Counted from the stretch's first letter, positions 15,081-23,373 are shown. The stretch: DNA of 23,373 nt from Acanthamoeba sp. SK_2022b (GCA_027943245.1 JANDJZ010001058.1:1-23373); one strand, 5' to 3'. Numbers and translations: made by a program. Notes: generated from the letters alone by a model not told the origin.

Positions 15081-15171
15081 GCCCCGATGGTGAAATTGGT
15101 AGACACTGCGGACTTAAAATCCGCCGCTTCCGAACAGGGGCGTGCCGGTTCGATCCCGGCTCGGGGCACCA
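15081..15171 (+). tRNA. tRNA-Leu (anticodon UAA)
   Basis: A 91-nt class II tRNA with a long variable arm. Acceptor GCCCCGA/TCGGGGC, A73, encoded CCA; anticodon loop CTTAAAA gives UAA. It reads UUA/UUG codons, rare in this GC-rich genome. No separate promoter is obvious in the 63 bases after the preceding terminator. Confidence 0.96.
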
Positions 15172-15499
15172 TGAGCTATGTGTAGCAACGTTCTGATGCT
15201 GCAATCTTTGTAGCAATTTTGCGTTGAGGCGAATGCTGCGGTTGCGCAATGGTTCGCGGCGCTGCGCAGTGCATGTTGCTGGCTTCGTGCTCTTGCAGCA
15301 CCGCATTGTGGCCATGCGCCGCCAAGTCCTTGCCGGCTGCATTACGTGCGAGAATCCCTTCATCAGGCCCCGGGCTGCTTGCCTGGATGGCGCGGCTCGG
15401 GCAGACAGTGATGGCGATGCCTGCATGCGTTCCGTTGACATTGATCGTGGCACATGGTGCGGCGTGACAGGTGTGGCCAAACTCATCCCAGACGAGAAC
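15172..15499. other. Gene-free stretch after tRNA-Leu
   Basis: About 330 bases without a supported gene; an open frame through it has no ribosome site and a composition unlike the gene it leads into. TGTAGCAA occurs twice (15181-15188, 15209-15216). A TTGACA at 15435-15440 could be a -35 for the next gene, but the 17-bp-spaced -10 is poor. Confidence 0.5.
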
Positions 15500-16126
15500 A
15501 TGTCGAATTACAACGCTCCATTTGAAATCCACGTGCACGGCCAGGTGCTGCTGCGCCCCGACACGACCTACGAGCAGTTGCAGGAAGCGCTGGGCCCGCT
15601 GTGGAAGTATGCGGGTGCCCGCTCCCTGGCCGATGGCGCTGGCAGCGTCTACGAAGAAGAGCCTGGCATCCAGTTCGATACCAAGGAGCGCCTGCTCCAG
15701 GTGTGCTGGACGGTGCGCGGCGATGAGGACTTCCGCCAGTCGCTGGACGACATGTGCATGGGCATCAACGAGCTGGCCGAGCAGGGCGCTGCCATCGAGG
15801 TGACCTTCTACGACACCGAGTTCGACGAGGAAGAGGAGTCCGAAGAGGCCGAGTCGCGCGACGACTTCGTCATGCTCTTCGTGGGCCCGACGCCCGCGGC
15901 CATCATGCAAGTGCAGCGCGACCTGCTGGTGCAGGACGTGGTCAACCTGATGGAGCGCCATTTCGACGGCTCCGAGCTGGGTGGCGTGGTGCAGGAGATC
16001 GACAAGCTGTTCTCCCAGCGCTTCGACGCCCTGGTCAGCTCGCTGGAGATCGGCAAGCCGCCGCGCGGCATGGGCGGATCGGGTTCGGGCCACGGCGGCA
16101 ACCGCCGGCCCCGCCACCTGCATTGA
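15500..16126 (+). CDS. Conserved acidic protein of unknown function
   Basis: A 208-residue protein starting MSNYNAPFEIHVHG at 15500; the longer upstream frame is rejected. It has a compact N-terminal part with 'LRPDTTYEQLQEALGPLWKYAG', a strongly acidic stretch (FDEEEESEEAESRDD, about 110-124), then AAIMQVQRDLLVQDVVNLMERHFDGSELGGVV and a Gly/Arg/His-rich tail ending RRPRHLH. No signal peptide, membrane segment or catalytic motif is visible. From memory it resembles a family conserved in Burkholderiales and named only as a domain of unknown function (possibly DUF6806; unverified). The metallopeptidase gene follows after 32 bases on the same strand, so the two may be cotranscribed. Function unknown. 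Confidence 0.82.
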   Translation: MSNYNAPFEIHVHGQVLLRPDTTYEQLQEALGPLWKYAGARSLADGAGSVYEEEPGIQFDTKERLLQVCWTVRGDEDFRQSLDDMCMGINELAEQGAAIEVTFYDTEFDEEEESEEAESRDDFVMLFVGPTPAAIMQVQRDLLVQDVVNLMERHFDGSELGGVVQEIDKLFSQRFDALVSSLEIGKPPRGMGGSGSGHGGNRRPRHLH

Positions 16127-16158
16127 GCGCAAGGCGCTGCCCCGCGCAGCGTACAGCC

Positions 16159-16770
16159 ATGGCGGCACAGGCCAGCACGCCCAAGTATTCCGGAGCAGTC
16201 ACCGAGACCGTGCGCCGCCAGCGCGAGCAGCGGCGCGAGGTGGCTGGCGGTGCACTGCCGCTTCCCTACCTGTCCGCCTACCCGGCCGCGCTGCAGTCAC
16301 AGGTGCGTGGCTGGCTGGCCGATGACAAGGCCGAGGCCTGGCTGCTGCGCAAGCATCCCGAGGCCCATGCCGTGCGCACGGACAAGAGCCTCTATGACTA
16401 CGTGGATGCCCTCAAGGGCCGGCACCTGCGCAATGCCGGCACGCTGAACAAGGTGGCCTACGACGGCCGCATCCATGTGGTCCACAACGCCCTGGGCCTG
16501 CACACGCGCCGCACCGTGGTGCAGGGAAGCCGCCTCAATGCCCGGCATGAGATCCGCATCGGCGCACTGTTCAAGCAGGCGCCCGAGGCTTTCTTGCGCA
16601 TGATCGTCGTCCACGAGCTGGCCCATCTGCGCGAGCCCGACCACGACAAGGCCTTCTACCAGCTGTGCACCCACATGGAGCCCGACTACCACCAGCTGGA
16701 GTTCGAGCTGCGGCTGTACCTGAGCTGGATGGACCACTCGGGCCGGCGCCTGTGGCAGGCGCAGCCGTGA
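16159..16770 (+). CDS. YgjP-like zinc metallopeptidase (DUF45)
   Basis: A 203-residue protein of the YgjP/WLM-type metallopeptidase group. The motif is HELAH (152-156) with a third ligand H162 in LREPDHDKAF, that is HExxHxxxxxH, as in YgjP. The C-terminus reads YLSWMDHSG. The N-terminal 25 residues are basic and probably flexible; no signal peptide, so cytoplasmic. Substrates of this family are not established. The ATG at 16159 has no clear Shine-Dalgarno sequence, but upstream sequence belongs to the preceding gene in another frame. It converges with murI, the stop codons being one base apart, with no terminator between them. Confidence 0.85.
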   Translation: MAAQASTPKYSGAVTETVRRQREQRREVAGGALPLPYLSAYPAALQSQVRGWLADDKAEAWLLRKHPEAHAVRTDKSLYDYVDALKGRHLRNAGTLNKVAYDGRIHVVHNALGLHTRRTVVQGSRLNARHEIRIGALFKQAPEAFLRMIVVHELAHLREPDHDKAFYQLCTHMEPDYHQLEFELRLYLSWMDHSGRRLWQAQP

Positions 16771-16771
16771 T

Positions 16772-17662
16772 TCAAGCGGCCGTGGGGATGGCGCTGGATT
16801 CGCCGACCTGAACGGACGAGCAGCATTGCGCGGGCAGATCCAGCCAGCGCGATGCCGCAGCCTGCAGGGCCTGCAGCGATCCCGTGGTCATCAGCTGGAC
16901 CTGGCCCTCTGCCGCGGGCAAGGGGCCTGATTCGCTGGCCAGGGTGCCCAGTCGTTCCAGTACGCGCCGCGTCTGGCGTGCCACCGGGGCGCCGGTGTCG
17001 ATGAACTGGATGTCCGGCCCCAGCAGCGTGCGCAACTGCTCGCGGGCGAATATGTAGTGGGTGCAGCCCAGCACCAGGGAATCCATCTCGCCCGTCTTCT
17101 GTCCGAAGCTGCCCAGGGCATTCACATACCTGGCGCACAGGCGCGCGACCTCGGTGGCCATGGGGTCGGCGGGAACGGGCTGCTCCGTGCTTTCCTCGAT
17201 GGCCTTGGCCAGTCCGTCGCAGGGCTGGACATGGAATTGCACGCGCTGGCCATGGTCGGCCACCAACCGGGCAAAGCGCGCACTGCTCACCGTGCCGCGC
17301 GTGGCCATCACGCCCACGTGGCCGGTCTGGCTCGATAGCGAAGCAGGCTTGATGGCGGGCTCCACGCCGATCAGGGGCAGTTCGGGCATTTCAGCGCGCA
17401 GCATGTCCACGGCAGCGGCCGTGGCCGTATTGCAGGCGATCACCAGTACCTTGATCTGGTGCTGCTCGCACAGGTGGCGCGCAATGGTGCGCGTGCGCTG
17501 CTGCACGAACGCGTCGCCGCGTGCATCGCCATACGGTGCATAGCCGCTGTCGGCCAGGTAGATGAAGCGCTCATGCGGCAGCTCATGGCGCAGCGCCTGC
17601 AGCACGCTGAGGCCGCCGATGCCGCTGTCGAAGACGCCGATGGGAGAGGCCGGGGAGGTCAT
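16772..17662 (-). CDS. murI: Glutamate racemase MurI
   Basis: A 296-residue racemase that makes D-glutamate for peptidoglycan. Key residues: D12 and S13 in GVFDSGIGG, catalytic C77 in ACNTA and catalytic C200 in GCTHY; PYG (43-45) and GVEPAIKPA (99-107) are also typical. The body starts at MTSPASPIGV (17662). An upstream in-frame ATG at 17725 overlaps the stop of the acetyltransferase gene as ATGA and would add 21 residues; that arrangement suggests coupling, and neither start has a strong ribosome site. It is last in the leftward methyltransferase-GNAT-murI set and converges with the metallopeptidase gene. Confidence 0.95.
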   Translation of the reverse strand: MTSPASPIGVFDSGIGGLSVLQALRHELPHERFIYLADSGYAPYGDARGDAFVQQRTRTIARHLCEQHQIKVLVIACNTATAAAVDMLRAEMPELPLIGVEPAIKPASLSSQTGHVGVMATRGTVSSARFARLVADHGQRVQFHVQPCDGLAKAIEESTEQPVPADPMATEVARLCARYVNALGSFGQKTGEMDSLVLGCTHYIFAREQLRTLLGPDIQFIDTGAPVARQTRRVLERLGTLASESGPLPAAEGQVQLMTTGSLQALQAAASRWLDLPAQCCSSVQVGESSAIPTAA

Positions 17663-17721
17663 GTGGAGATGCGGATAAAGGCTCTGGAGGCGGCGCCTGC
17701 ATGCCGCCCGCTCGGGCGCGT

Positions 17722-18309
17722 TCATGCTCGGGCCATGGCTTGCTGCTGCAGCCATTGGGCATGTGTCAGGCGGTACAGGCAATGCCTGCGCAGCGCATGG
17801 CCTGCCGGCACCTCCGGATGGTCGAAGTCATGGGCGTCGCGCTCCATGCCCAGGCGCTGCATCACGGCCTGCGAACGCAGGTTGGACAGCGCGGTGAACG
17901 AGACGATGGACTCCAGATGCAACGCGCCGAAGCCGTGCTCCAGCGCCGCCCGCGCGCCTTCGCTGGCCAGGCCCTGGCCCCAGAAAGGCCGGGCGAGCCG
18001 CCAGCCGATTTCCACGCAGGGCGAGAACGGCAAAGACGCGGCGGGAGTGTGCAGCCCGATGAAGCCCATGAACTCGCCACTGGCAAGGTGCTCTGCCGCC
18101 CAGAAGCCCCAGCCGCGTTCCTCGATCAGTGCCTGGATCCTGTCTGCCATGGCATCGCTTTGTTCACGGCTGAGCAGTGCCGGAAAGTGCTCCATGACCT
18201 GTGGGTGGGCATTCAGTGCGGCAAAGGGCTGCCGGTCGCCGGCCTGCCACTGGCGCAGTATCAGGCGCGGTGTCCGCAGGGTCGCTACAGGGGAATGTGT
18301 GGTGGTCAT
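17722..18309 (-). CDS. GNAT-family N-acetyltransferase (RimJ/RimL type)
   Basis: A 195-residue protein of the Acetyltransf_3-like GNAT group. It begins with the typical 'LRTPRLILRQW...D...F' segment (11-30). The acetyl-CoA binding loop is WGQGLASEGARAAL (110-123), after EIGWRLARPFW, and motif B has LSNLRSQAVMQRLGM (141-155). Relatives acetylate ribosomal protein N-termini or small molecules; the substrate here cannot be read from sequence. The start codon overlaps the methyltransferase stop (ATGA), and its own stop overlaps a possible murI start, so all three are likely coupled in one mRNA. Confidence 0.9.
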   Translation of the reverse strand: MTTTHSPVATLRTPRLILRQWQAGDRQPFAALNAHPQVMEHFPALLSREQSDAMADRIQALIEERGWGFWAAEHLASGEFMGFIGLHTPAASLPFSPCVEIGWRLARPFWGQGLASEGARAALEHGFGALHLESIVSFTALSNLRSQAVMQRLGMERDAHDFDHPEVPAGHALRRHCLYRLTHAQWLQQQAMARA

Positions 18310-18941
18310 GGTTGGAGAGGGCGCTGCAGCACCACCAGCAGATAGGCGGCCGCATGGCCGTGGAAGGAGTGGGGGATGAAGCCTGCCTTGCCTGCCAGCT
18401 TTTCCACGCTGGTGCGGCGCTGGAAATGCGGGTCGAAGACCAGCTCGGCCACGGCCAGCAGGCCGCCGGGGCGCAGGCTCTGAAACACGTCGGCCAGCGC
18501 GGCCTGGCGGTCCGGAATCTCTCCCAGCACGGCGGCCATCACGGCGCGGTCGTGCTGCTCGGCTGCCAGCTGCCCCTGGCCCAGTGCCGCCGCCTGGGTG
18601 CGCACATTCTCCAGCCCCTGCGCGCGCGCCTTGGCCGCCACCTGTTCGAGCATGGCCGGCTGCAGGTCCACGGCCAGCACCTGTCCCTGCGCGCCAACGG
18701 CACGCGCCAGTGGCAGGGTGACGCGGCCCGGGCCGCAGCCCGCGTCCAGCACCTTCATGCCTGGCTGGATCTGCAGTTGCCCGACGATGAAGGCGGCCTT
18801 GTTGCTGGCCGCGAAGGGGTTGTCAAGCTCGACCATCCAGCGCAGCCAGGACGGGCAGGGCAGGACATGGCGGCGGGAGGACAGGCGCCAGGCCAGGCTG
18901 GTCACGGCCAGCAGGGCGATGAGGACGAGCGCGATGGTCAT
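18306..18941 (-). CDS. Class I SAM-dependent methyltransferase with N-terminal membrane anchor
   Basis: A 211-residue protein. Residues 2-19 (TIALVLIALLAVTSLAWRL) form a hydrophobic helix that could anchor it in the inner membrane, followed by basic residues. The Rossmann methyltransferase core starts with motif I VLDAGCGPGRVTLPLA (64-79), then VLAVDLQPAMLEQ (about 88-100) and the post-motif LRPGGLLAVAEL. The best guess is a small-molecule or lipid methyltransferase of the Methyltransf_11/25 type; substrate unknown. No Shine-Dalgarno sequence precedes the ATG at 18941. It is the first gene of the leftward set, about 100 bases after fumA and behind its terminator, so a promoter should lie at about 18945-18995, though none is clear. 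Confidence 0.88.
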   Translation of the reverse strand: MTIALVLIALLAVTSLAWRLSSRRHVLPCPSWLRWMVELDNPFAASNKAAFIVGQLQIQPGMKVLDAGCGPGRVTLPLARAVGAQGQVLAVDLQPAMLEQVAAKARAQGLENVRTQAAALGQGQLAAEQHDRAVMAAVLGEIPDRQAALADVFQSLRPGGLLAVAELVFDPHFQRRTSVEKLAGKAGFIPHSFHGHAAAYLLVVLQRPLQP

Positions 18942-18995
18942 GTTGAATGGGCAGTGTTGCAGGCAGCGGGCAGTCTGTCACAAATGCCCGCGCCA

Positions 18996-19024
18996 ATGAA
19001 AAGACCGCCCGAAGGCGGCCTCTT
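18996..19024 (-). terminator. Intrinsic terminator of fumA
   Basis: Read leftward: GCCGCC-TTCG-GGCGGTC followed by TTTTCATT. It has a CCGCC/GGCGG core stem with a UUCG tetraloop and T tract, 18 bases after the fumA stop. Confidence 0.88.
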
Positions 19025-19041
19025 TGCGCTTGGCGCCGGCG

Positions 19042-20595
19042 TCAGGCCGAGGCAATCTCAATGGTCTTGAACTCGCCGGATGCGATGCGCTTTTGCCATT
19101 CGGCAGGGCCGGTGATGTGGGCGCTGGTGCCGCCGGCATCCACGGCCACGGTCACGGGCATGTCCACCACGTCGAATTCGTAGATGGCTTCCATGCCCAG
19201 GTCCTCGAAGCCCACGACCTTGGCGTTCTTGATGGCCTTGGACACCAAGTAGGCGGCGCCGCCCACGGCCATCAGGTAGGCCGACTTGTGGTTCTTGATG
19301 GACTCGATGGCCACCGGGCCGCGCTCGGCCTTGCCGATCATGGCGATCAGGCCGGACTGCTCCAGCATCATGTCGGTGAACTTGTCCATGCGGGTGGCCG
19401 TGGTCGGGCCTGCGGGGCCCACGGCTTCGTCCTTGACCGGGTCCACGGGGCCGACGTAGTAGATCACGCGGTTGGTGAAGTCCACGGGCAGCTTCTCGCC
19501 CTTGGCCAGCATGTCCTGGATGCGCTTGTGGGCGGCATCGCGGCCCGTGAGCATCTTGCCGTTGAGCAGCAGTGTGTCGCCGGGCTTCCAGCTGGCCACT
19601 TCTTCCTTGGTCAGGGCGTTGAGGTCCACTCGGCGCGACTTGTTGTAGTCTGGCTCCCAGTCGATCTTGGGCCACAGGTCCAGCGAGGGGGCGTCCATGT
19701 AGACCGCGCCGGAGCCGTCCATCACGAAGTGCGCGTGGCGCGTGGCCGCGCAGTTGGGGATCATGGCCACGGGCTTGGAGGCCGCATGCGTGGGGTACAT
19801 CTTGATCTTGATGTCCAGCACGGTGGCCAGGCCGCCCAGGCCCTGTGCGCCGATGCCCAGGGCGTTGACCTTCTCGTACAGCTCCAGGCGCAGTTCCTCG
19901 ACCTGGTCGAGCTTTTCGCCGCGCGCGGCCTTGGCCTGCAGCTCGTACATGTCCAGGTCTTCCATCAGGCTTTCCTTGGCCAGCAGCACGGCCTTCTCGG
20001 CGGTGCCGCCGATGCCGATGCCCAGCATGCCCGGCGGGCACCAGCCCGCGCCCATGGTCGGAACGGTCTTGAGAACCCAGTCCACCAGGTTGTCGCTGGG
20101 GTTCATCATGATCATCTTGGACTTGTTCTCCGAGCCGCCGCCCTTGGCGGCCACCGTCACGTCCAGCTTGTCGCCGGGCACGATCTGCACGTTGATGACG
20201 GCAGGCGTGTTGTCCTTGGTGTTCTTGCGCGCGAACAGCGGATCGGCCACGACGGAGGCGCGCAGCGTGTTGTCGGGGTGGTTGTAGCCGCGGCGCACGC
20301 CTTCGTTGATGGCGTCTTCCAGACCGCCCGTGAAGCCTTCCCAGCGCACGTCCATGCCCACTTTCAGGAACACGTTGACGATGCCGGTGTCCTGGCAGAT
20401 CGGGCGGTGGCCGGTGGCCGACATCTTGGAGTTGGTCAGGATCTGGGCCATCGCGTCCTTGGCCGCCGGGCTCTGCTCGCGCTCGTAGGCGCGGGCCAGG
20501 TGGGCGATGTAGTCGGCGGGGTGGTAGTAGCTGATGTACTGCAGGGCGCCTGCGATCGAATCGATCAGGTCCTGCTGGCGGATCGTGGTGGTCAT
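19042..20595 (-). CDS. fumA: Class I (iron-sulfur) fumarate hydratase
   Basis: A 517-residue enzyme of the class I fumarase / tartrate dehydratase family, with the alpha and beta parts fused. It interconverts fumarate and malate in the TCA cycle with an oxygen-sensitive [4Fe-4S] cluster. The three cluster cysteines are C67 (RPICQDTG), C186 (GWCPPG) and C282 ([10 protein letters not shown]). The C-terminal beta domain has [11 protein letters not shown] and [14 protein letters not shown]. The start at 20595 ([10 protein letters not shown]) fits family starts; a longer upstream frame is rejected, but no Shine-Dalgarno sequence is visible. Divergent from fumC, so the cell has both an iron-dependent and an iron-independent fumarase. 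The symbol could also be fumB; the family is certain. Confidence 0.95.
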   Translation of the reverse strand: MTTTIRQQDLIDSIAGALQYISYYHPADYIAHLARAYEREQSPAAKDAMAQILTNSKMSATGHRPICQDTGIVNVFLKVGMDVRWEGFTGGLEDAINEGVRRGYNHPDNTLRASVVADPLFARKNTKDNTPAVINVQIVPGDKLDVTVAAKGGGSENKSKMIMMNPSDNLVDWVLKTVPTMGAGWCPPGMLGIGIGGTAEKAVLLAKESLMEDLDMYELQAKAARGEKLDQVEELRLELYEKVNALGIGAQGLGGLATVLDIKIKMYPTHAASKPVAMIPNCAATRHAHFVMDGSGAVYMDAPSLDLWPKIDWEPDYNKSRRVDLNALTKEEVASWKPGDTLLLNGKMLTGRDAAHKRIQDMLAKGEKLPVDFTNRVIYYVGPVDPVKDEAVGPAGPTTATRMDKFTDMMLEQSGLIAMIGKAERGPVAIESIKNHKSAYLMAVGGAAYLVSKAIKNAKVVGFEDLGMEAIYEFDVVDMPVTVAVDAGGTSAHITGPAEWQKRIASGEFKTIEIASA

Positions 20596-20907
20596 CGGTG
20601 GGGTGTCTTTTTGATCGGGGGAACAGGGGAGGGGAATCCCGGGGGCGATTATCGGCGCTGCGCGGCGGAAAGTGCACGCAAGGGGTGCAGTCTTGTACAA
20701 GAGTCGAGGGGTTTGCCTGGACAAGCCCGTCTCGGCGACACCTCAGTGGGGGATGGATGCGAGAGGTTCCCATTTGCGGAGTTACCATGGGCGGGTTTTT
20801 GCCATTGCGGCCCCGCCAGCCAGACATCCCGAGCCACGCAGCGCGCGGCCCGCCGACCTGCCTCCAGCCAACTGCGCCGCGTTGTTTTCACCAAGGAGTC
20901 CATACCA
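20596..20907. promoter_or_regulatory. Divergent fumA-fumC control region
   Basis: The 312 bases between the two fumarase start codons must hold both promoters. A 10-bp perfect palindrome CTTGTACAAG lies at 20692-20701, near the middle. No convincing -35/-10 pair could be assigned on either strand. AAGGAG at 20893-20898 is the fumC ribosome site. Confidence 0.5.
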
Positions 20908-22299
20908 ATGACCGCGACCCGCCAGGAAAAAGATACTTTCGGACCCATAGCCGTCCCCGCAGACAAGCTTTGGGGTGCGCAGACGCAGCGTTCGCTGCAG
21001 AACTTCGACATCAGCGGAGAGCAGCAGCCGCGCGAGATCATCCACGCGCTGGCCCAGGTCAAGAAGGCCTCGGCCACCGTCAACCACAAGCTGGGCCTGC
21101 TCGACGAGAAGAAGACCCGGGCCATCCTGGCCGCCGCCGACGAGGTGATCGCCGGCAAGCACCCGGACGAGTTCCCGCTGGTGGTCTGGCAGACGGGCTC
21201 GGGCACGCAGACCAACATGAACGTCAACGAGGTGCTGGCCAACCGCGCCAGCGAAATCCTCGGTGGCGAGCGGGGCGAATCGCGCCTGGTCCACCCCAAT
21301 GACGACGTGAACAAGAGCCAGTCGAGCAACGACGTATTCCCGACCGCCATGCACGTGGCTGCCGTCACGGCCATCGAGCAAAAGCTGCTGCCCGCCATTG
21401 CCCTGCTGCGCAATACGCTGCAGGCCAAGAGCGAGGCCTATGCCGACATCGTCAAGATCGGCCGCACCCATCTGCAGGACGCCACGCCGCTGACGCTGGG
21501 CCAGGAAATCTCGGGCTGGGTGGCCCAGCTGGCCCATGGCGAAAAGCATGTGCGCGCCGCGCTGCCGCATCTGTACGAGCTGGCGCTGGGCGGCACGGCC
21601 GTGGGCACGGGCCTGAATGCGCCCAAGGGCTATGCCGAGGGCGTGGCGGCCGAGCTGTCCCAGCTCACCGGCTACCCGTTCGTGACGGCGCCCAGCAAGT
21701 TCGAGGCCCTGGCTTCGTGCGACGGCCTGGTCCACGCCCACGGCGCGCTCAAGACGCTGGCCGCCAGCTTGATGAAGATCGCCAACGACGTGCGCTGGCT
21801 GGCCTCGGGCCCGCGCAGCGGCCTGGGCGAGATCTCCATCCCCGAGAACGAGCCCGGCTCGTCCATCATGCCCGGCAAGGTCAACCCCACGCAGAGCGAG
21901 GCGGTGACCATGCTGGCGGCCCAGGTCTTCGGCAACGACGTGGCCATCAACTTCGGCGGCGCCTCGGGCAACTTCGAGCTGAACGTGTTCCGCCCCATGG
22001 TTTCGCACAACTTCCTGCAGAGCGTGCGCCTGCTGGCCGATGGCATGAAGAGCTTCAACGACCACTGCGCCGTGGGCATCGAGCCCAACCGCGAGCGCAT
22101 CACCGAGCTGGTGCAGCGCTCGCTGATGCTGGTGACGGCGCTGAACCCGCACATCGGCTACGACAAGGCGGCCTACATCGCCAAGAAGGCGCACAAGGAA
22201 GGCTCCAGCCTGCGCGAAGCGGCCGTGGCTTCCGGCCACCTGACCGGCGAACAGTTCGACGCCTGGGTGATCCCTGCCAAGATGGTCGGCAATCTGTAG
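20908..22299 (+). CDS. fumC: Class II fumarate hydratase FumC
   Basis: A 463-residue enzyme (467 in E. coli) of the fumarase/aspartase superfamily: a homotetrameric, iron-free, heat-stable fumarase of the TCA cycle. The superfamily signature [11 protein letters not shown] is at 317-327, with catalytic base S318; the partner H188 in GRTHLQD has the E. coli number. Substrate contacts appear in [11 protein letters not shown] (98-108) and [11 protein letters not shown] (139-149). The ATG at 20908 has AAGGAG nine bases upstream. Divergent to fumA. In E. coli fumC is induced by superoxide, when FumA fails; the same division of labour is plausible here. A strong bidirectional terminator follows. Confidence 0.97.
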   Translation: MTATRQEKDTFGPIAVPADKLWGAQTQRSLQNFDISGEQQPREIIHALAQVKKASATVNHKLGLLDEKKTRAILAAADEVIAGKHPDEFPLVVWQTGSGTQTNMNVNEVLANRASEILGGERGESRLVHPNDDVNKSQSSNDVFPTAMHVAAVTAIEQKLLPAIALLRNTLQAKSEAYADIVKIGRTHLQDATPLTLGQEISGWVAQLAHGEKHVRAALPHLYELALGGTAVGTGLNAPKGYAEGVAAELSQLTGYPFVTAPSKFEALASCDGLVHAHGALKTLAASLMKIANDVRWLASGPRSGLGEISIPENEPGSSIMPGKVNPTQSEAVTMLAAQVFGNDVAINFGGASGNFELNVFRPMVSHNFLQSVRLLADGMKSFNDHCAVGIEPNRERITELVQRSLMLVTALNPHIGYDKAAYIAKKAHKEGSSLREAAVASGHLTGEQFDAWVIPAKMVGNL

Positions 22300-22315
22300 G
22301 ACCTGCTGATGCCAT

Positions 22316-22348
22316 CAAAAAGGGGAGCCGGCGGGCTCCCCTTTTTTT
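22316..22348 (+). terminator. Bidirectional terminator between fumC and the esterase gene
   Basis: AAAAAGGGGAGCC-GGCG-GGCTCCCCTTTTTTT: an 8-bp GC stem extended by five A-T pairs, with T tracts on both strands. It serves fumC (rightward) and the convergent esterase gene (leftward). Confidence 0.95.
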
Positions 22349-22363
22349 GCTTCATGGCCTGGC

Positions 22364-23263
22364 TCAGTTGTCGGCCTGCGGGCGGCGCACGGTGCGGAAC
22401 ACGTACTTGAGCGCGTCGCCGATGGTGCTTTCCCAGACCGGCCATTCATGCTTGCCGTTGACGATGCGCAGCTCGGCAGGCTGCTTGTTCCTGCGCAGCT
22501 GGGCGTAGAGCTGGGCGGCGTCGGACTCGATCATGAATTCATCGTCGTCGCCCGAATTGATGTACATGGGCACGCTGATCTTGCGGGCGAGAAAGCTGTC
22601 CCACAGCACAGGGTAGTTGTAGCTCTTCCAGACCGTGGTGCTGTACTGGCCGCCGGTATTGGGTTCGGCAAAGACCTTGACCGAGCGTGCCGAGGAATCG
22701 GCGGGCGGCTCGGGGTTGTAGATGGCGGGGCTGAGCAGGGCGGCGGCCTGGAATTTCTCGGGGTACTTGAGCACGTAGCGCAGCGCGCCGTAGCCGCCCA
22801 TGGACAGGCCGCCGATCACGCGGCCATCGCGGCTGGTGAGGGTGCGGTACTTCTTCTCGACATGGGGGACGAGGTCCTGGAAGAAGGCCGTCTCCATGGG
22901 CTCCTTGAGGTCCACGTACCAGGTCGTTCCCGCGTCGGGCATGACGATGATGGCGGGCGGGATCTCCCCGTTCTGGATCAGCTGGTCCACCGTGCGCAGC
23001 AGGTTGCCCTTGACGGGCCAGTCGTTGCGCTGGCCGTCGTTGCCGTGCAGCAGGTACATGACGGGGTAGCGCAGCCTGGACTGGGCATCGTAGCCCGTGG
23101 GCAGGTAGGCGTTGTAGGTCCAGCTGCGCTGCAGCGTGGCGCTCTTGAACTCGGCGGCCTCGATGGAGCCGGCCTGGGCGGCTGTACCGGCCAGCAGCGC
23201 GGCGGCTGCCAGCGTGCCGGTGGCAGCCTGGCGCAGGACGATGGAAAAGGAAAGTTGGCGCAT
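22364..23263 (-). CDS. Secreted alpha/beta-hydrolase esterase (esterase D / antigen 85-type fold)
   Basis: A 299-residue protein with a Sec signal peptide (about 1-31, basic start, hydrophobic core LAAAALLAG, cleavage near AQA-G), so periplasmic or exported. The mature part matches the putative esterase family (PF00756-type): YPVMYLLHG (67-74), AIIVMPDAG (104-112), nucleophile elbow GLSMGG with S154, acid candidate in SGDDDEF (D239-D241) and H272 in GKHEWPVW. Substrates of such enzymes range from acetyl-xylan and feruloyl esters to siderophore esters; the specific one cannot be told. The start at 23263 has GGAG at a long spacing; an upstream ATG at 23311 would spoil the signal peptide. It ends at the terminator shared with fumC. 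Confidence 0.9.
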   Translation of the reverse strand: MRQLSFSIVLRQAATGTLAAAALLAGTAAQAGSIEAAEFKSATLQRSWTYNAYLPTGYDAQSRLRYPVMYLLHGNDGQRNDWPVKGNLLRTVDQLIQNGEIPPAIIVMPDAGTTWYVDLKEPMETAFFQDLVPHVEKKYRTLTSRDGRVIGGLSMGGYGALRYVLKYPEKFQAAALLSPAIYNPEPPADSSARSVKVFAEPNTGGQYSTTVWKSYNYPVLWDSFLARKISVPMYINSGDDDEFMIESDAAQLYAQLRRNKQPAELRIVNGKHEWPVWESTIGDALKYVFRTVRRPQADN

Positions 23264-23373
23264 GGTTTTTTGTCTCCGGTGGGCCGTGGCGGCTGGCCAC
23301 GGCTGCGCCAATGTAATCGAGGCCCTGGCCCCGCCTGCGCTCCGCGCGGCCGGGCCGTCGCCTCGGGGACCAT
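23264..23373. other. Upstream region of the esterase gene, window edge
   Basis: 110 bases with no gene that can be supported; presumably contains the esterase promoter. Confidence 0.4.

Noticed and set aside
15172..15220. tRNA-Leu 3' end as a prophage attachment site
   Set aside because: No integrase or duplicate of the tRNA 3' end nearby; the repeated TGTAGCAA is too short to count.
15224..15499. N-terminal extension of the conserved acidic protein
   Set aside because: No ribosome site, atypical composition with many Cys/Arg, and the conserved start MSNYNAPFEIHVHG fits at 15500.
19024..20907. Very long plus-strand open frame running antisense through all of fumA and in frame into fumC
   Set aside because: It is the mirror of GC-rich codon use in fumA; no ribosome site, low-complexity His/Gly/Val-rich translation, and fumC has its own AAGGAG-ATG at 20908.

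Overview
The window looks like chromosome of a high-GC betaproteobacterium of the family Comamonadaceae (Delftia / Comamonas / Acidovorax type). This rests on codon bias, the sequences of the housekeeping proteins and the tig-clpP-clpX-lon order. No 16S or other decisive marker is present, so the genus is inferred.

Left part (1 to about 6.7 kb): one end of a P2-like (Peduovirinae-type) prophage. The arrangement is the classic P2 one. Terminase large subunit P and portal Q run rightward; scaffold/protease O, capsid N, terminase small subunit M, head completion L, tail protein X and a holin-like membrane protein run leftward and off the edge. The prophage looks decayed. gpM has a one-base frameshift near its N-terminus, and gpO has what looks like a pair of compensating frameshifts. 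The Q gene is followed almost directly by host DNA, with no integrase or replication module on that side.

Middle (6.7-13.04 kb): the protein quality-control cluster tig, clpP, clpX, lon, all rightward. Trigger factor is preceded by a leader of about 190 nt that folds on paper into a compact three-way junction followed by mutually exclusive helices. The tig terminator hairpin overlaps a good sigma-32-like promoter for clpP, and a weaker sigma-32-like site precedes lon.

13.1-15.2 kb: a tRNA region with three tandem identical tRNA-Gly(GCC), tRNA-Cys(GCA), a lipoprotein M48 protease (LoiP-like), a fourth identical tRNA-Gly(GCC) and tRNA-Leu(UAA). The Gly-Cys-Leu set has the same anticodons and order as the enterobacterial glyW-cysT-leuZ operon, here split by the protease gene. 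The tRNA-Cys gene has an odd 3' acceptor end.

15.5-23.4 kb: ordinary host genes. These are a conserved protein of unknown function followed by a YgjP-like metallopeptidase; a leftward, translationally coupled set (SAM methyltransferase, GNAT acetyltransferase, glutamate racemase MurI); divergent class I (iron-sulfur) and class II fumarases; and a secreted alpha/beta-hydrolase esterase. Several clear intrinsic terminators separate these units.
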